A DNA stretch of 64,000 nucleotides from Chitinophagaceae bacterium (GCA_023957755.1 JAMLGT010000003.1:124001-188000); one strand, 5' to 3'. Positions 16,786-26,269 are shown, counted from the first letter of the stretch. Notes: generated by a model from the letters alone, not told the origin. Translations and numbers: made by a program.

Positions 16786-17439
16786 ATGAAAGAAGCTTTT
16801 TTAGTACTGATTGCTTACCTGATTGGTTCAATTCCGACAGCATTAATCATTAGCAAAAGTTTTTTTGATATTGACATCCGTGAATACGGAAGTGGCAATA
16901 TGGGGGCCACCAATACATTCAGAGTTTTGGGGCCAAAGTTTGGCACTATTGTAATGGTAGGGGATATGCTAAAGGGAGTTTTTGCAGTAGCTCTTTACAA
17001 TTTTCTCCCATTTTATATCAGCAACGAACTGGAGCGCACTAACCTAATGATAGGATTAGGACTGGCTGCTGTAGTAGGTCATATTTATCCAATTTGGGCA
17101 AATTTTAAAGGTGGAAAAGGTGTGGCAACGCTGTTCGGCATGGTCCTCGCCATTCAACCAGTGGTAGCTATAAATTGTGTAGGTGTATTTCTGTTGGTTT
17201 TATTCCTTACCCGATATGTATCTCTTAGTTCTATACTGGCAGGGATAGCGCTTCCGATTTGTGTATTGTGGATATATAACGAGAAGGAGGTGTTTTACAG
17301 AGTATTTGCAGTGGCAGTGGCAGCTTTGATAATCCTGACGCACCAGAAGAATATTGGCAGATTGTTAAAGGGAAATGAAAACAGGGTGCCGATTCTAAAG
17401 TATAGAGATCGCCGAAAGGCAAAGCGAAAAGAAATGTAA
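16786..17439 (+). CDS. plsY: Glycerol-3-phosphate acyltransferase PlsY
   Basis: 217 residues. Integral membrane enzyme that transfers an acyl group from acyl-phosphate to glycerol-3-phosphate, the first step of phospholipid synthesis. Seen: the first helix LVLIAYLIGSIPTALIISK, motif 1 REYGSGNMGATNTFRVLG, motif 2 around GHIYPIWANFKGGKGVATLF, and motif 3 near THQKNIGRLLKGNENR. Five or more hydrophobic segments. The full length and all three motifs are present. PlsX, its substrate supplier, is not in the window; a PlsC-like acyltransferase is encoded at 24853-25608. Confidence 0.95.
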   Translation: MKEAFLVLIAYLIGSIPTALIISKSFFDIDIREYGSGNMGATNTFRVLGPKFGTIVMVGDMLKGVFAVALYNFLPFYISNELERTNLMIGLGLAAVVGHIYPIWANFKGGKGVATLFGMVLAIQPVVAINCVGVFLLVLFLTRYVSLSSILAGIALPICVLWIYNEKEVFYRVFAVAVAALIILTHQKNIGRLLKGNENRVPILKYRDRRKAKRKEM

Positions 17440-17551
17440 ATTTTGAGGGCCTGCCTAAACCTTTATAATCCGGTATAGTCTTTTTTGCAATAGTTCCTAT
17501 GAAAGATTAGTGAGCTTATATTTTGATCCTGAATAATTTAAAACAAACACA

Positions 17552-18361
17552 ATGAAACAGTTTCTTACAGTAATAGTAGTGTTGACTTTTTCACTCTCAT
17601 CGTGTACCACCAATCCCATTACAGGAAGAAAACAACTGACTTTGGTATCCGAACAGACATTGCAACAGGAGGCTGTAAATCAGTATCGTTCATTTTTATC
17701 AGAAAATAAAGTAGTAAGTGCTTCAACGAATAAAGATGCTGAAATGGTAAAGCGGGTGGGTACCCGAATTGCCAGAGCAATCACAGATTATTACAGTAGT
17801 AAAGGGTTGGCAAACGTATTGGAAGGGTATAACTGGGAATTCAATCTGGTGCAGAGTCCGGAGGTGAATGCCTGGTGTATGCCTGGAGGTAAGGTTGTAG
17901 TATATACAGGTTTGTTAGGCGTAACAAAGAATGAAGCAGCCCTTGCTGTAGTATTAGGGCATGAAATTACCCATGCAGTAGCAGGGCATGGCCAGGAAAG
18001 AATCAGCCAGGCAATGGCTGCACAGGGATTGGAACTTGTAGGCAATGTGTTTACCTCAAACAATCAAAAGGCTAATCAGATTTTCAATGCAGTGTATGCC
18101 CCTTCGGCTCAGATAGGGGTGCTCTTGCCTAATTCGCGTAAACAGGAGTATGAAGCCGACCATTATGGCCTGTTGTTTTCTGCAATGGCCGGATATAATC
18201 CCAATGAGGCAATTCCTTTCTGGGAAAGAATGGCTGCTCTAAAGCAGGGGAAGGAAGGTCTGGAGATACTCAGCACCCATCCGTTGGATGAAAAAAGAAT
18301 CCAGGCACTTAAGGGTTACATTGCTGAAGCCCTTCAGTACTATAAACCTATAAAACAATAG
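17552..18361 (+). CDS. M48 family metalloprotease lipoprotein
   Basis: 269 residues. Lipoprotein signal ending L-S-S-C (Cys18), followed by TTNPITGRKQLTLVSE, a start often seen in M48 lipoproteins of the BepA/LoiP group. Zinc motif HEITH (His137, Glu138, His141) and EYEAD (Glu199 as third ligand). It probably acts in the periplasm on misfolded outer-membrane proteins, by analogy with LoiP and BepA. There are no TPR repeats, so it is closer to LoiP/YcaL than to BepA. Own transcription unit by spacing (112 bases from plsY, 154 bases to the next gene). Confidence 0.88.
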   Translation: MKQFLTVIVVLTFSLSSCTTNPITGRKQLTLVSEQTLQQEAVNQYRSFLSENKVVSASTNKDAEMVKRVGTRIARAITDYYSSKGLANVLEGYNWEFNLVQSPEVNAWCMPGGKVVVYTGLLGVTKNEAALAVVLGHEITHAVAGHGQERISQAMAAQGLELVGNVFTSNNQKANQIFNAVYAPSAQIGVLLPNSRKQEYEADHYGLLFSAMAGYNPNEAIPFWERMAALKQGKEGLEILSTHPLDEKRIQALKGYIAEALQYYKPIKQ

Positions 18362-18515
18362 AATAGGTAGGGATTTAGGGACACGATTCCTTGAAATTCA
18401 ATGCAGTAGCGATTTTTTGAAAAATTTTGCATAATTTTTCGTAGCTTCGCAATCGTTTTTGTTTGGAATTTTCTTTCTCCAAACTTTTAGTTAATCTTAA
18501 AATTCTATCAGAGGC

Positions 18516-18971
18516 ATGTCTCAAACATTGTTTGAAAAGTTACAGTTAGAGGATGAAAAAAACATTTTAATTCAAGGTCTTCCGTCCACGGTTGAAAAAC
18601 AATTCTCAAAAATTTCTTTTTCAAAAAATGTCACCCAATTACTGAGAACCCGAAAAATAGACTTCGCACTGGTATTTGTGTTGAATGCAAACCAGTTGCA
18701 CCGGATTCTTGAAGATGTATGCAGTGCATTGCACGAAAACACCAAGTTTTGGATTGCATTTCCGAAGCAGACTTCAAAAATTACGACAGATTTAAGCAGA
18801 GAGTCTTCCTGGGATTGTGTGTTTGAAAAAGGATTGGAAGGAGGCGAAATTGTAGTGTTGGATTATGTTTGGAATGCACAACGCTTTTTTCCGGCCAATT
18901 CAGGGGTTAATGGATCCCGTGTGGTAAGTCTCAAAGGCGAAGAGAGTTTTGCCGAAGCTCAGGGATTCTGA
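18516..18971 (+). CDS. DUF3052-like conserved protein
   Basis: 151 residues. The middle (FALVFVLNANQLHRILEDVC) and FWIAFPKQTSKITTDLSRES followed by W-D fit the pattern of DUF3052-type proteins, where a Lys-Thr-Ser-x-I-x-T-D-L segment precedes a Trp. No catalytic residues are evident. The first 50 residues are unusually rich in Lys, Asn and Phe codons compared with neighbours. It ends four bases before the convergent dnaG stop codon, leaving no room for a terminator. Function unknown. Confidence 0.6.
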   Translation: MSQTLFEKLQLEDEKNILIQGLPSTVEKQFSKISFSKNVTQLLRTRKIDFALVFVLNANQLHRILEDVCSALHENTKFWIAFPKQTSKITTDLSRESSWDCVFEKGLEGGEIVVLDYVWNAQRFFPANSGVNGSRVVSLKGEESFAEAQGF

Positions 18972-18975
18972 GATA

Positions 18976-20931
18976 TTATTTAAGGATTACCATTCCCACT
19001 TCTTTAGCTAAGGATTGTTCCATCTCCTTGAGGTGCTTATGTGTCTCGAGCAGGATAGTGAGTCGCTTTGTGTCATCGGGATTGGTACTGAGCTCTTTTT
19101 CATTCTCCACAATCATCCCCCTTATTCTTTTCAATTCAAAGTACATCAGCGAAGACTTTATGTCAGCCAGATATTGAGTCTCTTTGGTAGCCACATCCTG
19201 GTTGTACTTTTCTTTCCATGCTTTACTCACCTCGAATGGAAAGGCAATAAGAGACACTGCGGTTTCGCTAATAGCCTGATTGTCTGTATATATAAAATAC
19301 CTGGGCTCAGGGGTCACCCCTTCAGAAAGGAGCTTTGAGTATATGTCTGAGATTTTTAGTAGCGTTTTGTCTGATAAAAAATCTCTGATTTTTTCTTCTC
19401 CCAACAGGTAGGCGGCTACCGACTTTCCATCCTGGTAGGGTTTGTTTCCGTATTCAATCAGGCATCTGATCAGTGCCCTTTCGTGAAAGATATCTTTCCT
19501 GAGCAGATCATCAACTTCAGCATCCTGACCTTCCGCAGTGGGTATAATGGTTGACGAAGGAGATGATGTATCCGGATTCTGGTTGCGCTGGTTTTCCAGA
19601 AGGCGTTTGTGTTGTTTTTCCAGATGTTCTCTGGAAATTGAATTCACAAGATTTACCAGTCCTTCTTCCTCGATATTCAGCTTTGCGGCTATCTTCCTGA
19701 TATAATCCTGTCTGAGAGTAAAGTCTTCCGGCCTTATCAGTCTGCTTACTGACTCAGCAATTTTTCTGACTGCCGCTGATTTCTTGTTGCTGTCGTTGCC
19801 TGCTTCCTGCAGTGACATATCCAACTGGAACAGGATGAAATCCTGTTTGTGGTCTCTGATGTAGTTTTCAAGAGCCTCGGCACCAAAACGGTTTACATAA
19901 CTGTCCGGATCTTCGGGAGCCGGCAGCATTACAATCTTTACGGTGAGGCCTTCTTCAAGTGCCAGATCGAGTCCACGTCCTGCCGCTGCAATTCCGGCCG
20001 CATCCCCATCATAAAATATAGTAAGGTTAGGGGTCAGCTTCTTAATGAGCCTTAGTTGTTCCCTGGTAAGGGAGGTACCGCCGCTGGCTACTACATTTTC
20101 TATTCCTGCCTGGTGTAGAGAGACTACGTCGGTATAGCCTTCTACCAGCAGACATTCATCCGTCTTTCCAATAGCCTGCCTCGATTGCCAGAGGCCATAA
20201 AGTACCCTGCTCTTTACATAAACTTCATTTTCCGGGGTGTTTATATATTTTGGGGCCTTATCATTCTGGCGGATGAGCCGGGCTCCAAACCCAATCACTC
20301 TGCCGCTCTGATTGTGTATTGGAAAAATGATTCGCTCTCTGTAATTGTCTCTGTATTTCCCATCCCGTTCGACTACAAGTCCTGATTTTATCAGTAAGTC
20401 CGGATTGAATTGATTGCGGATGGCTGCTGCAGCAAAACTGTCGTCTGACGGACAATAACCAATTTGAAATTTCTGAAGAGTGGATAGTCTGAATCCCCTT
20501 TGTTTAAGATATCCCAGCCCGACACTTTTCCCTTCATCAGTTTCCGTCAGTGAGTTGGAGAAAAACTGCTGCGCAAAGTGGTTAATGATATGCAGGCTTT
20601 CTGCTACCTGTTGCTGAAGCTTCTGTTCCGGTGAGGTTTGGGTCTCTTCAATTTCTATCCTGTATTTCTGGGCAAGCCAGCGTATAGCCTCCACATAGCT
20701 ATACTTTTCGTGTTCCATAAGGAAGGTGATGGCGTTGCCGCTTTTGCCACACCCGAAACATTTGTATATTTCTTTTGAAGGGGATACTGTAAATGAAGGA
20801 GTCCTCTCGTCATGGAATGGACATAGCCCAAGGTAATTGGCGCCTCTTCGCTTCAGGTTTACGAAGTCTCCGATCAGCTCTACAATATCTATTCGGCTGA
20901 TGACCTGTTGTATGGTGTCTTGTGATATCAC
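18976..20931 (-). CDS. dnaG: DNA primase
   Basis: 651 residues. Makes RNA primers at the replication fork. Seen: N-terminal CHC2 zinc finger (Cys37, His40, Cys58, Cys61 in CPFH...CFGCG), then the RNA polymerase core with YRERIIFPIHNQSGRVIGFG and the Toprim part CLLVEGYTDVVSLHQAG...IFYDGDAAGIAAA (about 260-330), and a helical C-terminal DnaB-binding region. Start is GTG at 20929-20931; the following ISQDTIQQVISRIDIVELIG is the normal DnaG beginning. A 32-residue ORF lies 22 bases upstream on the same strand. Confidence 0.96.
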   Translation of the reverse strand: MISQDTIQQVISRIDIVELIGDFVNLKRRGANYLGLCPFHDERTPSFTVSPSKEIYKCFGCGKSGNAITFLMEHEKYSYVEAIRWLAQKYRIEIEETQTSPEQKLQQQVAESLHIINHFAQQFFSNSLTETDEGKSVGLGYLKQRGFRLSTLQKFQIGYCPSDDSFAAAAIRNQFNPDLLIKSGLVVERDGKYRDNYRERIIFPIHNQSGRVIGFGARLIRQNDKAPKYINTPENEVYVKSRVLYGLWQSRQAIGKTDECLLVEGYTDVVSLHQAGIENVVASGGTSLTREQLRLIKKLTPNLTIFYDGDAAGIAAAGRGLDLALEEGLTVKIVMLPAPEDPDSYVNRFGAEALENYIRDHKQDFILFQLDMSLQEAGNDSNKKSAAVRKIAESVSRLIRPEDFTLRQDYIRKIAAKLNIEEEGLVNLVNSISREHLEKQHKRLLENQRNQNPDTSSPSSTIIPTAEGQDAEVDDLLRKDIFHERALIRCLIEYGNKPYQDGKSVAAYLLGEEKIRDFLSDKTLLKISDIYSKLLSEGVTPEPRYFIYTDNQAISETAVSLIAFPFEVSKAWKEKYNQDVATKETQYLADIKSSLMYFELKRIRGMIVENEKELSTNPDDTKRLTILLETHKHLKEMEQSLAKEVGMVILK

Positions 20932-20953
20932 TCGTATAGGTTGTTCAATCGTG

Positions 20954-21052
20954 CTATTTCCCGCAGGTAAGGCTGAGTATTGAAATAGCTATCAGAATTA
21001 CAGAGGTAACCACCATGATCACCACGAATTTTTTTGTTGAGAAGGTTGACAT
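20954..21052 (-). CDS. Possible 32-residue single-helix membrane protein upstream of dnaG
   Basis: ATG at 21050-21052, TAG at 20954-20956. A short polar start (MSTFSTKK) is followed by a hydrophobic helix of about 20 residues (VVIMVVTSVILIAISILSL) and T-C-G-K. It sits in the dnaG 5' region, ending 22 bases before the GTG start. No homologue was recognised. It may be a real small membrane protein, or a leader ORF in the dnaG transcript, or chance. Confidence 0.4.
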   Translation of the reverse strand: MSTFSTKKFVVIMVVTSVILIAISILSLTCGK

Positions 21053-21212
21053 AGCTGAAAGTTTTTGTTACATCAGGTTAATAATAAAATGATACCCGAA
21101 ATTACGCAATTAATGAATCTGGAAGAGCCTGTAACCGCTTTCTTAGTTTTTCTGCAACAATAACAGTTCCCGAATCAGGAGACATCAAAATCATAAAGGA
21201 ATAATTCTTGAT

Positions 21213-21220
21213 TATCTTTG
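21213..21220 (+). promoter_or_regulatory. -7 box (TATCTTTG) of the thiolase gene
   Basis: Exact TAnnTTTG followed by C, 20 bases before the start codon. Confidence 0.55.
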
Positions 21221-21239
21221 CAGATAAATTAATTTGATA

Positions 21240-22424
21240 ATGGACAAAAAAGATGTAGTAATAGTTGCAGCAGTACGCACACCATTAGGAAGCTTTGGAG
21301 GCAGCCTGAAGAGCATACCGGCACCCCGGCTGGGTGCGATTGCCATAAAGGGGGCTCTTGAAAAATCAGGAGTAAAACCTGAGTGGGTGAACGAGGTTTT
21401 TATGGGTTGTGTGTTACAGGCTAACCTTGGCCAGAATCCGGCTCGGCAAGCAGCAAAATTTGCCGGATTACCTGATAACGTATGCTGTACCACTGTAAAT
21501 AAAGTATGTGCCAGTGGTATGAAGGCAATTGCATTAGGTACTCAGGCAATTTTATTGGGTGATGCTGAGGTGGTAGTTGCAGGTGGTATGGAAAATATGA
21601 GCAGTGCGCCTTTTTATCTTGAATCGTTAAGGTGGGGTAATAAGTATGGGGATTCAGGAGTGCTTGATGGCATTGCAAAAGACGGACTCACTGATGTCTA
21701 TCATAACTATGCGATGGGTAATGCAGCCGAACTCTGTGCCAGTGAATGCCACATTAGCCGGGAGGAGCAGGATGCCTTTGCCATTGAAAGCTACAGGAGA
21801 AGTCAGCAGGCTATAAATGAGGGAAAGTTTAAGGAAGAGATAATACCGGTAGCGGTCCCCCAAAGAAAAGGTGATCCGGTGTGGGTGACAAATGATGAAG
21901 AACCATTTAATGTGAAGTTTGATAAGATACCGCAATTGAAATCGGCTTTTATTAAAGATGGAAGTGTAACAGCGGCCAATGCCAGTACGATTAATGATGG
22001 AGCTGCGGCAGTTATTTTAATGAGTGCTGACAAAGCGAAAGAACTGGGTATTGAGCCTATGGCGAGAGTGAGGAGCTATGCAGATGCAGAGCAGGCCCCC
22101 GAATGGTTTACTACCACTCCTTCGCTTGCCGTACCGAAAGCGATTAATAAGGCCGGGTTTACGGTGGATGATATAGATTTATTTGAAGTTAATGAGGCAT
22201 TTAGTGTGGTAGGGGTAGTAAATATTCAGAAGATGCAATTGGATGCAGCTAAAGTGAATGTAAACGGAGGCGCAGTGTCTTTAGGGCATCCTTTAGGTGC
22301 CAGCGGAGCCCGCATTATAGTGACATTGCTACATGCCCTTCGTCAACGTGGGAAAAAGAGAGGAGCAGCAGGCATCTGCAATGGAGGAGGTGGAGCCAGC
22401 GCCATGGTGGTAGAACTGGTGTAG
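21240..22424 (+). CDS. Acetyl-CoA C-acetyltransferase (thiolase)
   Basis: 394 residues. Condenses two acetyl-CoA or cleaves 3-ketoacyl-CoA. Seen: nucleophile Cys90 in TTVNKVCASGMKA, AGGMENMS, the catalytic His in GGAVSLGHPLGASGARI, and the second Cys in GICNGGGGASAMV. ATG at 21240 was preferred over an in-frame TTG six bases earlier. Length fits a biosynthetic-type thiolase. No other fatty-acid or hydroxybutyrate genes are adjacent, so degradation versus synthesis cannot be told. A divergent 3-hydroxyacyl-CoA dehydrogenase-like gene occurs at 57815 but is probably inactive. Confidence 0.94.
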   Translation: MDKKDVVIVAAVRTPLGSFGGSLKSIPAPRLGAIAIKGALEKSGVKPEWVNEVFMGCVLQANLGQNPARQAAKFAGLPDNVCCTTVNKVCASGMKAIALGTQAILLGDAEVVVAGGMENMSSAPFYLESLRWGNKYGDSGVLDGIAKDGLTDVYHNYAMGNAAELCASECHISREEQDAFAIESYRRSQQAINEGKFKEEIIPVAVPQRKGDPVWVTNDEEPFNVKFDKIPQLKSAFIKDGSVTAANASTINDGAAAVILMSADKAKELGIEPMARVRSYADAEQAPEWFTTTPSLAVPKAINKAGFTVDDIDLFEVNEAFSVVGVVNIQKMQLDAAKVNVNGGAVSLGHPLGASGARIIVTLLHALRQRGKKRGAAGICNGGGGASAMVVELV

Positions 22425-22512
22425 TCCTTAGAACGACTGACTTTATTCGAACGGTGACTTTAAAAAGGTTGCCGTTTTCTTTTGTCGCTTGCTTGCTTGG
22501 AAATTGAAATAA

Positions 22513-22547
22513 AAAAAGTCCCGAAATCTGATTTTCCGGGACTTTTT
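22513..22547. terminator. Bidirectional terminator between thiolase and rpsA
   Basis: Stem GTCCCG (22518-22523) with CGGGAC (22537-22542), flanked by A5 and T5 that extend the pairing, so both converging transcripts meet a hairpin plus T-run. Confidence 0.75.
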
Positions 22548-22566
22548 AGTATTAGGTTTTAGGGAA

Positions 22567-24621
22567 TTACTCCTCTCCTTCGGCTTTTGCTTCAGCAGCA
22601 TCCCCTTCTTCAGGTTTTGCTTCTTCTGTAGTCTTAGCAGCCTTTGCAGCCTTTGATTTTGATGCCTTTTCCTGCTGTGAAGCATCATCATCCAGTTTCT
22701 TCTTCAGGTCTGCCAGCACGCCTAAATCGCCAAGTGTTGTTTTTTCAACCTTGTTCTGGATGTTTTTCATTGCGCGCTTGGTTGAGGCTTCTTCCGCACG
22801 TTTTTCCTTTTGTGCAGCATTCTTCTCATCAGCTTTTTCTTTTTCCCAGATGCGTGAATGGCTCAGGATTATCTTCTTATCGTTCCTGTCGAACTCGATA
22901 ACCATAAATTGAGCTGTCTCATCAGCACCGATAGAAGTTTCGTCTTCACGACGCAGATGTCTGCCCGGAGCATATCCTTCGAGTCCATAAGGTAATTGTA
23001 CCACTGCACCCTTGTCATCCTTGCGGATTACAGTTCCTTCATGGATACTACCAATAGGGAATGTTTCTTCCAGTGAGTTCCAGGGATCTTCTTCAATTTG
23101 CTTGTGACCTAATTGCAACTTACGGTTTTCCTTGTCGATGCTCATTATGATAACCTCAATTTCAGCTCCTACTTTAGTGTATTCGTTAGGGTTATTGAAG
23201 CGTTTGATCCAGCTCAGGTCGCTGATATGAATCATACCACCGATACCCGGAGCGAGTTCCACGAATACACCGTATGGAGTGATATTCTTCACAACTCCTG
23301 TATGCTTGCTTCCTTCAGGGAAACGTGTTTCGATAGTATCCCATGGGTCTTCAGTCATTTGTTTAATGCTGAGGCTCATTTTGCGGTCTTCCTTGCTGAG
23401 TGTAACGATCTTAGCCTCGTATTCATCTCCCAGTGTGAAGAATTCTTTAGCATTTATTGGTGTATTTGCCCATGTAATTTCACTTACGTGTACGAGGCCT
23501 TCAACACCCGGCAGGATTTCGAGGAAGGCGCCGTAATCTTCTATGTTCACAACCTTTCCTTTCACGATTTCTCCTTCCTTAACATTTTCAGGAAGTGTAT
23601 CCCACGGATGTGGAGTCAGTTGTTTCAAGCCAAGGCTGATACGTTTCTTGTCATCATCAAAATCAAGAACTACTACGTTCAACTTCTGATCCAGTTTCAA
23701 CACTTCAGATGGATGGTTGATACGTCCCCATGAAATGTCTGTGATATAAAGCAATCCATCCAGTCCTCCAAGGTCGAGGAATGCGCCGAAGTCTGTAATA
23801 TTCTTGATGGTTCCCTCGAGCACCTGGCCTTTTTCCAGTTTGCTGATAATAGCCATTCTTTGTTCTTCGATATCGCTCTCGATAAGTGCTTTATGGCTTA
23901 CTACGGCGTTCTTGATTGTCTCGTTAATCTTAACCACCTTGAATTCCATTGTCTTGCCGACAAACTGATCGTAGTCAGTTACCGGCTTCACATCGATTTG
24001 CGATCCAGGCAGGAAGGTCTCCATACCATAAACGTCCACAATAAGTCCGCCCTTGGTCTTGCTGGTAACATAACCCGTAACGATTTCGCCGGATTTGTGT
24101 TTTTCAACAATTTGCTCCCATGCGCGTACTGTTCTCGCCTGTTTGCGGCTGAGATGCAGGTTACCATCTTTGTCTTCTTTCTCAACAACCATAACTTCAA
24201 TCTCATCGCCAATCTTAAGGCCGGGTGTGTCTCTGAATTCATTCAGTGCTACAAGGCCATCGCTCTTGAAACCGATATTGATAACCACGTCGGTTTTTGT
24301 CATACCTACGATAGTACCATTTACCAGTTCCTGGTCATTGATTTGTTTGAAAGTTTTGTCATACACATCGTCGTACTTCGCTCTTTCTTCTTTACTGTAC
24401 ACAGTAATGTTGCGCTTGTCAATATCCCAATCGAAATCATCGTGAGCAGTAGCCAATGCCTCTTGCTGTACTTCCTCAGCTGTGGGTTGCACTTCCTGTG
24501 CGGCTACTGTAGATTCTGTTTCGGGAAATTCGGGGAAGGGAACTCCTTCAATTCCGCCTTGCGGCATGTTTTCTACAGAGTGAGTTTGTTCAGCGCCTGT
24601 AGATTCGTTGTTATTTTCCAT
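22567..24621 (-). CDS. rpsA: 30S ribosomal protein S1
   Basis: 684 residues, longer than E. coli S1 (557) because of acidic N-terminal (Glu/Gln-rich, about 1-60) and Lys/Ala/Glu-rich C-terminal tails. Consecutive S1 OB-fold repeats are visible, for example GQVLEGTIKNITDFGAFLDL, GEIVKGKVVNIEDYGAFLEI, GSKHTGVVKNITPYGVFVEL and GSIHEGTVIRKDDKGAVVQL, making about six in all. S1 helps ribosomes bind mRNA; its role matters in Bacteroidota, which rarely use Shine-Dalgarno pairing. ATG at 24619-24621; TAnnTTTG box about 100 bases upstream. Confidence 0.96.
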   Translation of the reverse strand: MENNNESTGAEQTHSVENMPQGGIEGVPFPEFPETESTVAAQEVQPTAEEVQQEALATAHDDFDWDIDKRNITVYSKEERAKYDDVYDKTFKQINDQELVNGTIVGMTKTDVVINIGFKSDGLVALNEFRDTPGLKIGDEIEVMVVEKEDKDGNLHLSRKQARTVRAWEQIVEKHKSGEIVTGYVTSKTKGGLIVDVYGMETFLPGSQIDVKPVTDYDQFVGKTMEFKVVKINETIKNAVVSHKALIESDIEEQRMAIISKLEKGQVLEGTIKNITDFGAFLDLGGLDGLLYITDISWGRINHPSEVLKLDQKLNVVVLDFDDDKKRISLGLKQLTPHPWDTLPENVKEGEIVKGKVVNIEDYGAFLEILPGVEGLVHVSEITWANTPINAKEFFTLGDEYEAKIVTLSKEDRKMSLSIKQMTEDPWDTIETRFPEGSKHTGVVKNITPYGVFVELAPGIGGMIHISDLSWIKRFNNPNEYTKVGAEIEVIIMSIDKENRKLQLGHKQIEEDPWNSLEETFPIGSIHEGTVIRKDDKGAVVQLPYGLEGYAPGRHLRREDETSIGADETAQFMVIEFDRNDKKIILSHSRIWEKEKADEKNAAQKEKRAEEASTKRAMKNIQNKVEKTTLGDLGVLADLKKKLDDDASQQEKASKSKAAKAAKTTEEAKPEEGDAAEAKAEGEE

Positions 24622-24721
24622 TTTTTGGAAGCAGATCCTTTTTTTGTTGCTGTGCCCGAATTCGGACTCTGCCTGATCAGCATTTGATGATTAAAAAAAT
24701 ATCCCATTTTTTTGAGGAGTG

Positions 24722-24729
24722 CAAAAGTA
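24722..24729 (-). promoter_or_regulatory. -7 box (TACTTTTG) of rpsA
   Basis: Exact TAnnTTTG match on the minus strand. It implies a 5' leader of roughly 95 bases, long enough for S1 autoregulation, which is known in other bacteria. Confidence 0.5.
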
Positions 24730-24852
24730 GCGATATATACTGGTATTATTGAATTTTATAGTGTGAAAATTATATTATTTATTACTGCTTAAATTGTGGC
24801 AAAATTTATGGTTGATCTCTTTGAGGGATAGCCATTTATAAATGAAATCCCA

Positions 24853-25608
24853 ATGGGTACATTTTCGAAAAAACTAAAGCAGCAGCGGCTAGTAAAGTCT
24901 TTGGTTTATTTTTTCGTAGGTATTGCCAGCTATCCGGGGCTGGCATTGATTAATAGGTTAAGAATTGAAGGAACCGAAAATTTCGAAAAGTTACCAAAAA
25001 AGAAGGTACTTTTTGTGAGTAATCACCAGACTTATTTTGCGGATGTAATTACTTTTCTACATATTTTTTGTGCAGTGAAGTGGGGTAAAAGAAACCGACT
25101 TGGAGTTCCTTATTATTTGCTAAATCCTTTTACAAGAGTATATTATGTGGCGGCGGCTGAAACCATGAAGAGTAGCTGGCTGAGCAAATTGTTTACCTGG
25201 GCGGGAGCCATTACGGTGAAAAGGACATGGAACCGCGATTCAAAGGAAGTGCGTAAGGGGCTGGATGTGGGGGATACCAGAAGTATCTCACATGCGCTGG
25301 AGGATAATTGGGTGATTACTTTCCCACAGGGCACTACAAAACCCTTCGCACCCGGACGCAAGGGAACTGCTTTTATAATCAAGGAGGAGAAGCCTGTTGT
25401 AATTCCTGTGGTAATTAACGGATTCTCAAAGGCTTTTGATAAAAAAGGATTGAAACTCAGGGGATGGAGAAATAAATTGAGTGTCAGGTTCAAGTCACCC
25501 TTACATTTCACCTACGAGGAGTCGCTCGATGAGATATTGAGCATGGTGATGAATGCTATTGAGCAGTCGGACGGCTTTAATCCGGCAAAAGAAAGAGGAA
25601 GTGCCTGA
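24853..25608 (+). CDS. 1-acyl-sn-glycerol-3-phosphate acyltransferase family (PlsC-like)
   Basis: 251 residues. Acyltransferase of the PlsC superfamily that adds the second acyl chain to lysophosphatidic acid or acylates another lipid. Seen: a hydrophobic anchor (about 14-33), block I NHQTYFAD (NHx4D, His58/Asp64), block III TFPQGTT (usually F-P-E-G-T; the Glu is Gln here) and GTAFIIKEEKPVVIPVV (block IV). The Gln in block III is unusual for PlsC but occurs in relatives. PlsY is encoded in the same region, so a role in phospholipid synthesis is plausible, though ornithine-lipid or other acylation cannot be excluded. Confidence 0.85.
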   Translation: MGTFSKKLKQQRLVKSLVYFFVGIASYPGLALINRLRIEGTENFEKLPKKKVLFVSNHQTYFADVITFLHIFCAVKWGKRNRLGVPYYLLNPFTRVYYVAAAETMKSSWLSKLFTWAGAITVKRTWNRDSKEVRKGLDVGDTRSISHALEDNWVITFPQGTTKPFAPGRKGTAFIIKEEKPVVIPVVINGFSKAFDKKGLKLRGWRNKLSVRFKSPLHFTYEESLDEILSMVMNAIEQSDGFNPAKERGSA

Positions 25609-25618
25609 AAATTATATA

Positions 25619-26131
25619 CTATTCCTTAAAAAGCGCCTTGAGTTCTGTAGCGTCCTCCACCTTCATCTTTCCTCCTAAAATCAGTCTGAGTTGTCTTCTG
25701 CGCAGGGCACTGTTGTATAGTGCCAGTTCATCCTCTGTTTCAGGTATCAGTTGGGGTACTTTCCTGGGTTTCCCATTAGGGTCCAGCGCTACAAATGTGT
25801 AATAAGCCTCGTTGCTTTTGTAACGGTATTGTTGCACAAAGTCTTCACCCCACACTTTAAGGTGCACTTCCATACTGCTGTTAAAAGCCCTGGTGACAGT
25901 AGCTTCTATACTGACGGCATTGCCAATCTTGATAGGATTCATAAATGAGATGTTATCTACCGAGGCAGTAACAGTAGGCGCGTTGCTATGCTTTGTGGCT
26001 GCCAGTGCGGCAGCGATATCCATCCAGTACATCAGTCTGCCTCCCATCAGATTGCCAAAAGTGTTGGTATCGTTAGGTAGCACGATTTCGGTCATAATTA
26101 CCTTGCTGTCATCGGGTTTCTTGGAGTCCAT
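25619..26131 (-). CDS. Acyl-CoA thioesterase (hotdog fold, BACH/YciA-like)
   Basis: 170 residues. Hydrolyses acyl-CoA. Seen: the hotdog signature IVLPNDTNTFGNLMGGRLMY with Asn/Asp near the active site, MDIAAALAATKHSN on the central helix, then VDNISFMNPIKIGNAVSIEA and YTFVALDPNGKPRKVPQL. Length fits a single-domain hexameric thioesterase. Its stop lies 10 bases from the end of the convergent PlsC-like gene. A TAnnTTTG box 14 bases before the ATG implies a very short leader. Confidence 0.9.
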   Translation of the reverse strand: MDSKKPDDSKVIMTEIVLPNDTNTFGNLMGGRLMYWMDIAAALAATKHSNAPTVTASVDNISFMNPIKIGNAVSIEATVTRAFNSSMEVHLKVWGEDFVQQYRYKSNEAYYTFVALDPNGKPRKVPQLIPETEDELALYNSALRRRQLRLILGGKMKVEDATELKALFKE

Positions 26132-26144
26132 GAAAAAATTTTGG

Positions 26145-26152
26145 CAAAGATA
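26145..26152 (-). promoter_or_regulatory. -7 box (TATCTTTG) of the thioesterase gene
   Basis: Exact TAnnTTTG on the minus strand, only 13 bases between the box and the start codon. Confidence 0.5.
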
Positions 26153-26269
26153 GTGGCAGCGAAAGGAAAAAGGCAGGCATAAAGATTATTTTGAAATTTC
26201 TCAAATAGTTATAATTTTACATCTTCGTCTGAGATCCCGGTTAAACCTTTCCTTATTATTCCTTTATAT

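Noticed and set aside
23113-24687. Long open frames on the plus strand opposite rpsA
   Set aside because: They lie fully antisense to a clearly conserved gene, have low-complexity, Phe/His-rich translations and no known domains; they are shadows.
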